DNA of 64,000 nucleotides. It comes from CAWCKS01 sp963763485 (lineage in GTDB: Bacteria; Pseudomonadota; Alphaproteobacteria; Rhizobiales; Xanthobacteraceae). Position 1 is the stretch's first letter, and the number at the start of each line of letters is the position of its first letter. The position numbers and the translations under genes were made by a program. Positions 45,371-52,768 of the stretch are shown here, one piece after another. Under the pieces are notes generated by a model. That model saw only the letters and a list, made by a program, of their open reading frames with translations, searched no databases and was not told where the DNA came from. The stretch spans positions 248,001 to 312,000 of the forward strand of contig CAVXOW010000008.1 in the NCBI GenBank assembly GCA_963763485.1. The letters are read 5' to 3'.

Positions 45371-45982
45371 TCAGATGACGTAAATTCGGTCGGGCAGTTC
45401 ATCACGGCTCGTACCGCTACGTGGAAAGTGCGCTTCGAGCGCCTTGCCACATCGTTCGATCGCCACGATGAAGCCGTCAGCAATGCGATCGCTGCGCATG
45501 TGATCGACGAGCGCGTCGACGGCGCCCTGCCATTCCGATTGCGGCACGCGCGACGAAATTCCGTCGTCGGCGACAATCCGCGCGTAACGCTCGGCAAGCG
45601 ACACGAAGATGAGAATGCCGGTGCGCTCCTTCTTGCGCGCAATGCCGCGGATTGCGAATTGCTCCATCGCGGCCCGATGGGCCGCAGCGCGGCGCGCGCT
45701 TCGCGGCAACAGGGAAACACGCGCGCGCGGCGCGCAAAGCACGAGCACAAGCGCAACAAAGGTAAGCCCCTGGAGCGACAGGATGCGATACACCGGCATC
45801 GCGGTCAGGGCGACGAGCAGCCACGGCAGAGCCAGCGCAACGACCGCGGCGACAAGGACCGGAAGCGCTTTGGCGTCGGACGACGCCTGCGCCAGTACGC
45901 AGACAATTTCGCCTGATGATCTCGCCTCGACCTCACGGATCGCCAAGGCTATGCGGCCGCGCTCAGCCTCTGAAATGGTCAT
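45371..45982 (-). CDS. TPM-domain membrane protein (second TPM gene)
   Basis: The 203-residue protein starts MTISEAERGRIALAIREVEARSSGEIVCVLAQAS, a TPM-like fold start, followed by two membrane helices (residues 38-60 and 65-88) and a second TPM-like part (RTGILIFVSLAERYARIVAD). Its ATG at 45982 overlaps the stop of the preceding TPM gene by one codon region (ATGA), so they are translationally coupled. TPM proteins with LemA are thought to be membrane-associated; the exact role is unknown. Confidence 0.85.
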   Translation of the reverse strand: MTISEAERGRIALAIREVEARSSGEIVCVLAQASSDAKALPVLVAAVVALALPWLLVALTAMPVYRILSLQGLTFVALVLVLCAPRARVSLLPRSARRAAAHRAAMEQFAIRGIARKKERTGILIFVSLAERYARIVADDGISSRVPQSEWQGAVDALVDHMRSDRIADGFIVAIERCGKALEAHFPRSGTSRDELPDRIYVI

Positions 45983-46776
45983 CACCAGCTCCCCGAAGCC
46001 CCGCCGCCGCCCGACGAGCCGCCGCCCCCGGAGAATCCGCCGCTGCTGCCGGAGGATCCTCCGCCCGTCGAAAAGCCGCCCCGCGAGCTTCCGGAGCTGA
46101 CGAGAACATTGAGCAGGATATTCAGCGCGAACCACCGGAAGCCCGGCCAGACTGTGAACGCCACCAAAAACGCGATGATGCCCAGGATCAACGCCCAGTT
46201 CATCGGGTCCTGGGTCGATTCGCTGTCGACCCGCAGCGATGGGCGCTTTTGCCACTCGGAGGCGTCGGTGGTCAGCACTGTGATGATATCATCGACGCCG
46301 CGCGTAATCCCGCCGCTGTAGTCGCCAGCCTTGAAACGCGGCGCAATCGCATTGCTGATGATGATCTTGGACAAGGCATCGGTCAGTGTGCCTTCCAGGC
46401 CGTAGCCGACCTCGATGCGCACGCGCCGTTCGTTGGGCGCAACCAACAGCAGCACGCCGTTATTCTTCGCCTTCTCGCCGAGCTTCCAGGTCCGAAACAG
46501 CTGGTTGGCGTAGGGCTCGATCTCCTGACCTTCCAGCGAGGTCACGGTTGCAACGACGAGTTGAATACCGGATTTGTCTTCGAGATCCTTGAGCTTCGGC
46601 TCGATCGCGCTTCGGGCGTCGAGTGAGATGATATTGGCTTGATCGACAATGCGCCCGGTCAGAGGCGGGAAGCTCAGAGCCAGCGCCACCGCCCCTGCGC
46701 ACAGAGCGACAACGAGCGCCGCGAGGACGCACGTTACGACGCCCGCAAGAACATGATGGCCGCGGCTTCCGTTCAT
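45982..46776 (-). CDS. TPM-domain protein, YgcG-like
   Basis: The 264-residue protein has an N-terminal signal/anchor (residues 8-32), a TPM domain (residues 36-165: LTGRIVDQANIISLDARSAI, GVLLLVAPNERRVRIEVGYG, LEGTLTDAL), a C-terminal helix (WALILGIIAFLVAFTVWPG) and a Gly/Ser-rich tail (GGGSSGSSGGFSGGGG) typical for the YgcG type. The tail ends GASGSW. It lies 27 bp downstream of lemA, the standard order. Confidence 0.9.
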   Translation of the reverse strand: MNGSRGHHVLAGVVTCVLAALVVALCAGAVALALSFPPLTGRIVDQANIISLDARSAIEPKLKDLEDKSGIQLVVATVTSLEGQEIEPYANQLFRTWKLGEKAKNNGVLLLVAPNERRVRIEVGYGLEGTLTDALSKIIISNAIAPRFKAGDYSGGITRGVDDIITVLTTDASEWQKRPSLRVDSESTQDPMNWALILGIIAFLVAFTVWPGFRWFALNILLNVLVSSGSSRGGFSTGGGSSGSSGGFSGGGGSSGGGGASGSW

Positions 46777-46803
46777 CCGAACCTTCAGGTCAGCAGCTCA
46801 GGA

Positions 46804-47403
46804 TCAGAACTTCACTTGCGGCGGCGTTTGCGCGCCTTCATTGGCAGTGAACTCGGCCATCGGCTTGTTGCCGCGAAAGGCCGTCATCGCCCACAATGCG
46901 GTGGGGAACGTCCTCAGGTCTGTGTTGTAAACCCTGACCGCATCAATGTAGTCGCGCCGGGCAACCGTAATGCGGTTCTCGGTGCCCTCGAGCTGCGACT
47001 GCAGAGCCAGAAAATTCTGATTTGATTTCAAATCCGGATAATTTTCGCTTACGGCCAGCAAACGTCCCAGCGCGCCGGAGAGCTGGTTCTGCGCGTCCTG
47101 AAACTGCTTGAGCTTGTCGGGGTCGGTCAGCTGCGAGGCGTCGACACGCACTTGAGTGGCCTTGGCGCGCGCCTCTACCACAGCCGTCAGCACATCCTTC
47201 TCCTGCTTGGCATAGCCCTGCACGGTTGCGACAAGGTTTGGAATGAGATCGGCGCGCCGCTGGTAGTTGTTCTGTACGTCGGCCCATTTGGCCTTGGCAA
47301 TCTCTTCATCGGTCGGGATGGTGTTGTAACCGCAGCCGGATACGGCAAGGCCAAGGGCAACGACGACGAAAACGGTACGCAGCGACGCAATCGACAACTT
47401 CAT
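46804..47403 (-). CDS. lemA: LemA family lipoprotein
   Basis: The 199-residue protein is a LemA homologue. It has a lipoprotein signal with lipobox LAVSGCG near residue 24, followed by YNTIPTDEEIAKAKWADVQ, NNYQRRADLIPNLVATVQGY and the long helical core with LTAVVEARAKATQVRVD and DLKSNQNFLALQSQLEGTEN. ATG 47403 has a GGAGGA site; the ORF upstream is unrelated. The gene heads a three-gene operon with two TPM proteins. Confidence 0.92.
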   Translation of the reverse strand: MKLSIASLRTVFVVVALGLAVSGCGYNTIPTDEEIAKAKWADVQNNYQRRADLIPNLVATVQGYAKQEKDVLTAVVEARAKATQVRVDASQLTDPDKLKQFQDAQNQLSGALGRLLAVSENYPDLKSNQNFLALQSQLEGTENRITVARRDYIDAVRVYNTDLRTFPTALWAMTAFRGNKPMAEFTANEGAQTPPQVKF

Positions 47404-47499
47404 AATGTCCTCCGCAAGTCGGTTCGGCGGGTTAGATGGCGGGCAACCTATCAGCCGCGGCCGCAAATTTCTCGTCAAAACTAGGTTGGCGCAGCCTAT

Positions 47500-47705
47500 C
47501 CGCGATTGATTTGGCTCAACATTGCAGGCCCGGTCCGACTCTCCCAGCTCCAGCCGTTTCGCAGCACAATGCACACGCCACTGGCGGCGCGAACTTTGCG
47601 CGCAACGCGGTCGCTTTCCAGCCGAATGTCGACGGTGATGCTGACCTTGGAGATCGGACGAGTGCCGTGGCTTCGCAGGACGTTGCTGGTGATGCCGCAG
47701 AACCT
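47500..47705 (-). pseudogene. Decayed C-terminal copy of the neighbouring lytic transglycosylase
   Basis: On the minus strand this segment reads ITSNVLRSHGTRPISKVSI, then ESDRVARKVRAASGVCIVLR, closely matching the C-terminal end of the protein encoded at 48425-49291 (ITSSVLRSRGTRPFYKVSIG and AKVRAAGGACIVLR). The catalytic region is missing. It is a fragmentary duplication separated by about 0.7 kb from its source. Confidence 0.65.
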
Positions 47706-47723
47706 GAGCTACGCCCGCAGAAT

Positions 47724-47852
47724 TCAAAACAGGGTGTGCCGTATGTCGAGCGCGATCTTCTCAACGCCGCGGCTGTACTGGCCGTTATTGAAGTGCTCGT
47801 CCCAGAGGCCAATCAGAAGCAGCGTCAGCACGATGCCGATGATGACCTTCAT
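47724..47852 (-). CDS. Very small membrane protein, hypothetical (42 aa)
   Basis: The ORF encodes MKVIIGIVLTLLLIGLWDEH, followed by FNNGQYSRGVEKIALDIRHTLF. A hydrophobic helix (residues 3-16) precedes an amphipathic tail with the phrase NNGQYSRG that I recall in other short rhizobial membrane proteins. The ribosome site is weak. Most of the rest of 47404-48182 shows no gene. Confidence 0.45.
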   Translation of the reverse strand: MKVIIGIVLTLLLIGLWDEHFNNGQYSRGVEKIALDIRHTLF

Positions 47853-48182
47853 TTCTGCAAAGCCGAATTATGACTGCTTGTGCACTTCGCCACGGCTCGG
47901 CGCAGACTTCAGTCCACTAGTACACACAATCGTCTGCGTCGCTCTTTGGATCAGGCGTGCCTGCGCGACCAGAGATCGCGGGCATCACATACGTGGATAC
48001 CGCCGCATCGCCCGGAACTCTTGAGTTTGCGGCCCCTGTTACTTGTCGATGGATTTCCGTGCCGACCGCGGTGCCAATTATCGAGTGTCGTCGACAGGTC
48101 TTGAGTGCGACTGTGAAGCTGTGTTGGTCAAACGAGCTTCTATCGATCATATTCGGCGTGACGATTTGGGTGAGGGGAGAAA

Positions 48183-48398
48183 ATGAAGCGCGGCGCCATT
48201 CTAGCTGTCGCTCTGCTGCTCTGTGGTTGCTGGGGCGACAACGATGACACGACCGGCTCAGTTAGCGCTTGCGCGACACGACTTTACCCGCAGTACAGCC
48301 CCAAGGTTCTTCAGCAGTGTGTCGATGTCTGCATCAAGTGTGATCGGGGAGTCACCACGACATGCACGACGTCTTGCACGCTGAAAGGCGCGCGTTGA
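48183..48398 (+). CDS. Small Cys-rich lipoprotein, hypothetical
   Basis: The 71-residue ORF has a lipoprotein signal: MKRGAILAVALLLCGC with the last Cys as the lipidation site. After it the mature part has six cysteines spaced C-x15-C-x3-C-x2-C-x7-C-x3-C (SACATRL, VLQQCVDVCIKCD, TTTCTTSC). A GAGGGGAG site lies directly before the ATG. Disulfide bonding or metal binding in the periplasm or outer membrane is likely. I know of no matching family. Confidence 0.6.
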   Translation: MKRGAILAVALLLCGCWGDNDDTTGSVSACATRLYPQYSPKVLQQCVDVCIKCDRGVTTTCTTSCTLKGAR

Positions 48399-48424
48399 TC
48401 CCGCAATTGACGGCGTAGCCGACG

Positions 48425-49291
48425 TCAACTCGCTCGCAGCACAATGCATGCGCCGCCGGCGGCGCGAACCTTTGCGCACAACGCGGTCGCTTCCGGCCGC
48501 GTGTCGGCACCGATGCTGACCTTGTAGAAAGGACGCGTGCCGCGGCTGCGCAGGACGCTGCTGGTGATGATCGGATCGCGATCGGCGACTGCGTCGGCCA
48601 TGCGCGTCAGCGTGCGCGAATAGAGCGACAGCGCGCTGTCGCGCGAGAAGCCGGCGGCGAGTTCCACGCCCCACGGATGCCCGCCCGCCGCACGGACCCG
48701 TTGCTCGAGCGCGGCGATGTAGCGGTTCGGCTGCTCCTTCAGGAGGGCGACCATCGCGCCGCAGTCCATCGATGATTTGCCGATATCGCGGCCCGTCTCT
48801 TCGGCCCAGTCGTCGACCGGGCGTCCGGTGATCGCGAGCACGTAGGCTCGCGTCTCTGCCGGCATCGAACCGGTACCGGCGAGCCAGTCGCGGACGCGGC
48901 GCGGGCCGGCATTGTAGGCCGCTGCGGCAAGGCCGAGGTTGCCGAACTGCTCGCGCAGTTCGCTCAAGAATTCGGCGGCCTTTGGCAGCGCCTGGATCGG
49001 ATTGAAGGGGTCGAGCAAGCCACGCTCGTCGGCGGTGGCCGGCATGAATTGGGCAATCCCTTGGGCGCGGCCGCTCCTGGTCGGCGGCCCGACAGCATCC
49101 GCCTGGAATCGGCTCTCCTGCCAGATGACGCGAACGAAAAAGTCGACCGGCAAATCGGTTGAGCGTGCCGCCGCTTCCAGCATCAGGCAGATGGAATTTT
49201 CCGGGGCGGCCAGCACCGGCTCGGCCCGGACGGCAATCGTCGAGGCCGCAATCCACGCTATGGCGGCTGACAGCAATACAGCGATGCGCAT
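48425..49291 (-). CDS. Lytic transglycosylase (SLT domain) with SPOR-like C-terminus
   Basis: The 288-residue protein has a signal peptide (MRIAVLLSAAIAWIAASTIAV, cleavage near RAEP). A family 1 lytic transglycosylase (SLT) domain follows with the catalytic Glu in VIWQESRFQADAVG, GRAQGIAQFMPATADERG, and AAAAYNAGPRRVRDWLAG. The end (FYKVSIGADTRPEATALCAK, VRAAGGACIVL) is SPOR-like and would bind peptidoglycan. It cleaves the glycan strand in the periplasm. ATG 49291 is preferred because the signal peptide starts there; 49324 is possible. It is divergent from the DUF763 gene. Confidence 0.9.
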   Translation of the reverse strand: MRIAVLLSAAIAWIAASTIAVRAEPVLAAPENSICLMLEAAARSTDLPVDFFVRVIWQESRFQADAVGPPTRSGRAQGIAQFMPATADERGLLDPFNPIQALPKAAEFLSELREQFGNLGLAAAAYNAGPRRVRDWLAGTGSMPAETRAYVLAITGRPVDDWAEETGRDIGKSSMDCGAMVALLKEQPNRYIAALEQRVRAAGGHPWGVELAAGFSRDSALSLYSRTLTRMADAVADRDPIITSSVLRSRGTRPFYKVSIGADTRPEATALCAKVRAAGGACIVLRAS

Positions 49292-49339
49292 GGTTTTTCG
49301 ATATAACCATCCGGGCAAGAACATCGAGTCTCGAAACAC

Positions 49340-50581
49340 ATGCCGCAACGCTCGGGCAGCGCCGATCTTCCGCTCCATGGCGGCCGGGTTCCGCCGTGGC
49401 TCGCGGCGCGGATGGCGACGCTCGGCGCGATCATCTGCGAAGCAGTCGTGCACCACTACGGTCGCGATGAGTTCCTGCGGCGGCTGTCACAGCCGTTCTG
49501 GTTCCAGGCCTTCGGCGCCGTGATGGGGATGGACTGGCATTCCTCCGGCATCACGACCAGCGTGATCGGCGCGCTGAAGCGCGGTCTTGGGCCGCGGCAG
49601 GACGAACTCGGCATCTATGTCTGCGGCGGCCGCGGCCAGCACTCGCGCAAGACGCCGCAGGAATTGAGCGCGCTCGGCGAGAGGGTCGGCTTCGATGGCG
49701 CAGCGCTGACGCGCGCCAGCCGGCTGGTCGCCAAGGTCGACAGCGCCGCCGTGCAGGACGGCTTCGACCTCTACCTGCACGGTTTCTTCGTCACCGCCGA
49801 CGGCAAGTGGACGGTGGTGCAGCAAGGCATGAACGAGGACAAGCGCCAGGCGCGGCGCTATCACTGGCACTCGGTGGGCCTTGCCGATTTCGTCGACGAA
49901 CCTCATGCGGCGATCGAGGGCAGCAGCCAGGGCGAGATCGTCAACCTCACCGATCATCGTGCCGCGCAATCGCGCGCTGCACAGCTTGAACTGCTCGTCT
50001 CCGAAGGGCCTGAGCGCATCGTCGACGAGGTCGCCGCGCTCACGATCGAACCTCCGGCGCAACGCGAATTGCCGCACCTCATCATGCCCGCCCATCACGA
50101 CGTTCGTGCGAAGGATGTTTTCATTCGCCGCCTGCATGGCACGCTCGCGGCGGCGGCCGAGCGCGGCCCCGCTGACTTTCCCGAACTGTTGCTGACGCCG
50201 GGAGTCGGCGCCCGCACGATGCAATCGCTGGCGATGGTCGCCGAGGTCATCCACGGCGCCCCCTATCGTTTCCAGGATCCGGCGCGCTTCTCGCTTGCGC
50301 ATGGCGGCAAGGACCGCCATCCATTCCCGGTGCCGATCAAGGTGTTTGACGAGACCATTGGCGTGCTGAAGACGGCGGTGAACAACGCCCGACTCGGCCG
50401 GGACGAGAAGCTGCATACGCTGAAGCGGCTTGATGACCAGGCGCGGATGCTCGAAGGCGCGGTCGAAGGGCCATCGTTCGACGCGTTCGTTACCCAAGAG
50501 CGCAACGACTCGGTCGCGTTCGGCGGCCGCTCGGTGTTCGGCTGGGAAAAAGATTTGCGCACCAAGAAGACCGCGGGCTGA
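49340..50581 (+). CDS. DUF763 domain-containing protein
   Basis: The 413-residue protein matches DUF763 over its length: SGSADLPLHGGRVPPWLAAR, FGAVMGMDWHSSGITTSV, KWTVVQQGMNEDKRQARRYH and WHS. A helix-hairpin-helix-like segment LLLTPGVGARTMQSLA occurs near residue 290. The family occurs in archaea and scattered bacteria and has no known function. The HhH-like motif and the next gene, an AP-endonuclease-type exonuclease III 8 bp downstream, point to nucleic-acid metabolism. It is not clear whether ATG 49340 or a later Met is used. Confidence 0.85.
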   Translation: MPQRSGSADLPLHGGRVPPWLAARMATLGAIICEAVVHHYGRDEFLRRLSQPFWFQAFGAVMGMDWHSSGITTSVIGALKRGLGPRQDELGIYVCGGRGQHSRKTPQELSALGERVGFDGAALTRASRLVAKVDSAAVQDGFDLYLHGFFVTADGKWTVVQQGMNEDKRQARRYHWHSVGLADFVDEPHAAIEGSSQGEIVNLTDHRAAQSRAAQLELLVSEGPERIVDEVAALTIEPPAQRELPHLIMPAHHDVRAKDVFIRRLHGTLAAAAERGPADFPELLLTPGVGARTMQSLAMVAEVIHGAPYRFQDPARFSLAHGGKDRHPFPVPIKVFDETIGVLKTAVNNARLGRDEKLHTLKRLDDQARMLEGAVEGPSFDAFVTQERNDSVAFGGRSVFGWEKDLRTKKTAG

Positions 50582-50589
50582 GCGATCTG

Positions 50590-51360
50590 ATGAAGATCGC
50601 GACCTTCAACATCAACCACATCAATCGTCGGCTGCCGAACCTCCTGGCGTGGCTCAAGGCCGCAAAGCCCGACGTCGTCTGCCTACAGGAGCTGAAATGC
50701 ACCGATGCCGAGTTTCCGGCGCAGGAGCTCGCGCGCGCGGGCTATCAAGCGGTCTGGCGCGGCGAGAAATCATGGAACGGCGTTGCGATCCTGTCGCGGC
50801 ACGGCGAACCAGTGGTGACGCGGACGGCGTTGCCGGGCGATCCAAACGATCGGCAGGCGCGCTATATCGAAGCCGCCGTCAACGGTATTTTGGTTGCCTG
50901 CATCTACCTGCCGAACGGCAATCCTCAGCCCGGGCCAAAATTCGACTACAAGCTTGCATGGTTCAAGCGGTTGAACACACATGCACGCAAGCTGTTGAAG
51001 ACCGAGGCGCCGGTCGTGCTGGCCGGCGACTTCAACGTGGCGCCGACGGAGATCGACATCTACCCGACGACATCGTGGGACGACAATGCGCTGGTGCGGC
51101 CGGAGAGCCGCGCGGCCTTTGCGAAGCTCGTCAAGCAGGGCTGGACCGACGCGCTACGCGAGTTGCACGGCGACGAGCGCGTCTACACGTTCTGGCACTA
51201 CATGCGCAATCGCTTCGCGCGCGATGCCGGATTGCGGCTCGACCACATCCTGCTGAGCCCACAGCTTGCGAAGCGGCTGAAGCTCGCGGAAGTCGACCGT
51301 GCGATGCGCGGGAAGTCCGACGCCAGCGATCATGCGCCGGTCTGGGTCGAACTGAGGTGA
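50590..51360 (+). CDS. xth: Exodeoxyribonuclease III (AP endonuclease)
   Basis: The 256-residue enzyme has the EEP nuclease fold: MKIATFNINHINRRLPNLLA, the metal-binding Glu in VCLQELKC, GVAILSRHG, GDFNVAPTEIDIY, and the end LRLDHILLSPQL with SDHAPVWVEL (catalytic Asp-His). It cuts at abasic sites and degrades DNA from the 3' end in repair. It starts 8 bp after the DUF763 stop, so the genes form an operon. Confidence 0.94.
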   Translation: MKIATFNINHINRRLPNLLAWLKAAKPDVVCLQELKCTDAEFPAQELARAGYQAVWRGEKSWNGVAILSRHGEPVVTRTALPGDPNDRQARYIEAAVNGILVACIYLPNGNPQPGPKFDYKLAWFKRLNTHARKLLKTEAPVVLAGDFNVAPTEIDIYPTTSWDDNALVRPESRAAFAKLVKQGWTDALRELHGDERVYTFWHYMRNRFARDAGLRLDHILLSPQLAKRLKLAEVDRAMRGKSDASDHAPVWVELR

Positions 51361-51365
51361 GTTCT

Positions 51366-51462
51366 CGCGACCACCGCCGCCGCGCAAGCCGCTGATCTCA
51401 CGATCATTTTCGGCAATTTTCGCGGAGTTTTGCCGCGTGCCAATGAAGGTATCATAGCACCT
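51366..51462. repeat. Divergent copy of a ~95-bp element between convergent genes
   Basis: It begins GCGACCACCGCCGC, then GCGCAAG, GCTGA, TTTTCGCGGAGTTTTGCC and ends GGTATCATAGCACC. It has the same order and end as the element at 16765-16860 with many substitutions. Confidence 0.45.
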
Positions 51463-51478
51463 TACAAGCTGCGGCGCC

Positions 51479-52708
51479 TCATACCCACTCGCCCCGGCGC
51501 ATCAGCGGCTCGGCGGCACCGCCGGCGTTGATGCCATCGACGTCGATTTCGCCGGAACCGATCATCCAGTCGATGTGGATCAGGCTGGAATTGGCGCCGC
51601 GTTCCTCGAGCTGCTGCTTCGACAAGGTCGCGCCGTCGCGCATGCACTTCGAATAGGCCTGGCCGAGCGCGATGTGGCTCGCCGCGTTCTCGTCGAACAG
51701 CGTGTTGAAGAACAGGATGCCGCTGCTCGAGATCGGCGAGGAGTTCGGCACCAGCGCGACCTCGCCGAGACGCGAGGCGCCCTCGTCGGTCGACAGCACT
51801 TTCGTCAACACATCGGCCCCGGTGCGCGAATGCGCTTCGGCGATGCGGCCACCGGCAAAGCGCACCGAAATATCCTCGATCAGCGTGCCCTGGTAGGACA
51901 GCGGTTTGGTCGAGCGCACGATGCCGTCGACACGCAGGCGGTGCGGCGTTGTGAACACCTCTTCGGTCGGGATGTTGGCGTTGCAAGTGATCCCGTTCTT
52001 GGCGATCGAGGCGCCGCCTTCCCACAAATGATCGTCGGCAAGGCCAACGGTCAGGTCCGTACCGGGCCCGCGGAAGCGGAGCGCTGCAAAACGCCGGTCG
52101 TTGAGGAAGCGCGTGCGCGCGTTCAGCATCGCATTATGGCGCTGCCATTCAGCAATTGGATCGGAGCCATCGACCCGCGAGCTGGCAAAGATCGCTTCCC
52201 AGAGCTCGCGCACCGCCTCGCCCTCGGCGAGATCAGGGAATACGGCTTTGGCCCAGGCCGGCGTCGCGAACGACACGATGCTCCAGTTGACGTCGAAATT
52301 GACGATGTACTCCAGCGCGGGGCGATAGGCCGCCGAGCGCGCGCGGTTGGCGCGCGCCACCTTCTGCGTATCCTGCGCCGACAGCAACGACGGATCCTCG
52401 CCAACGATGGCGAGCCGCGCGGCGCCCGATCGAAACGCCGTCGCCATGCCGTCGAACAGCCAGCCGTTAGCCTTGTCGAAGCTTTCATCCGGCGCGTACT
52501 GGAAACGCAGCAGCGTCATCGCGTCGTCCGAGAACAGCGTCGTCACGAGAGATGCACCGGCCTTGTAGGCGTGCTCGGTGATCCGCCGCGCCAGCGGCAA
52601 GGCCTCGACCGGCGCCGTCATCACCAGTTCCTGCCCCGGCTTGATCCGCACGCCGACCTTCACCGCGACTTCGGCAAGACGATCGAGGCGCTGTTCGAAC
52701 GATTGCAT
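51479..52708 (-). CDS. M29 family aminopeptidase
   Basis: The 409-residue protein matches M29 (AmpS/PepS) peptidases: the N-terminal AEVAVKVGVRIKPGQELVM, then TDLTVGLADDHLWEGG, NIPTEEVFTTPHRLRVDG with Glu metal ligands, RLGEVALVPNSSPI and the late His-Asp in IHIDWMIGSGEIDVDG. It removes N-terminal residues from peptides with two metal ions in the cytosol. ATG 52708 is preferred; 52732 is possible. The gene follows the cyclase by 60 bp and may be in the same operon. Confidence 0.9.
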   Translation of the reverse strand: MQSFEQRLDRLAEVAVKVGVRIKPGQELVMTAPVEALPLARRITEHAYKAGASLVTTLFSDDAMTLLRFQYAPDESFDKANGWLFDGMATAFRSGAARLAIVGEDPSLLSAQDTQKVARANRARSAAYRPALEYIVNFDVNWSIVSFATPAWAKAVFPDLAEGEAVRELWEAIFASSRVDGSDPIAEWQRHNAMLNARTRFLNDRRFAALRFRGPGTDLTVGLADDHLWEGGASIAKNGITCNANIPTEEVFTTPHRLRVDGIVRSTKPLSYQGTLIEDISVRFAGGRIAEAHSRTGADVLTKVLSTDEGASRLGEVALVPNSSPISSSGILFFNTLFDENAASHIALGQAYSKCMRDGATLSKQQLEERGANSSLIHIDWMIGSGEIDVDGINAGGAAEPLMRRGEWV

Positions 52709-52768
52709 ATTGGCATTCCCAATCGAGCTCAAAAACGAGCTCCAACGATTTCGAGGCCGTATTATGCG

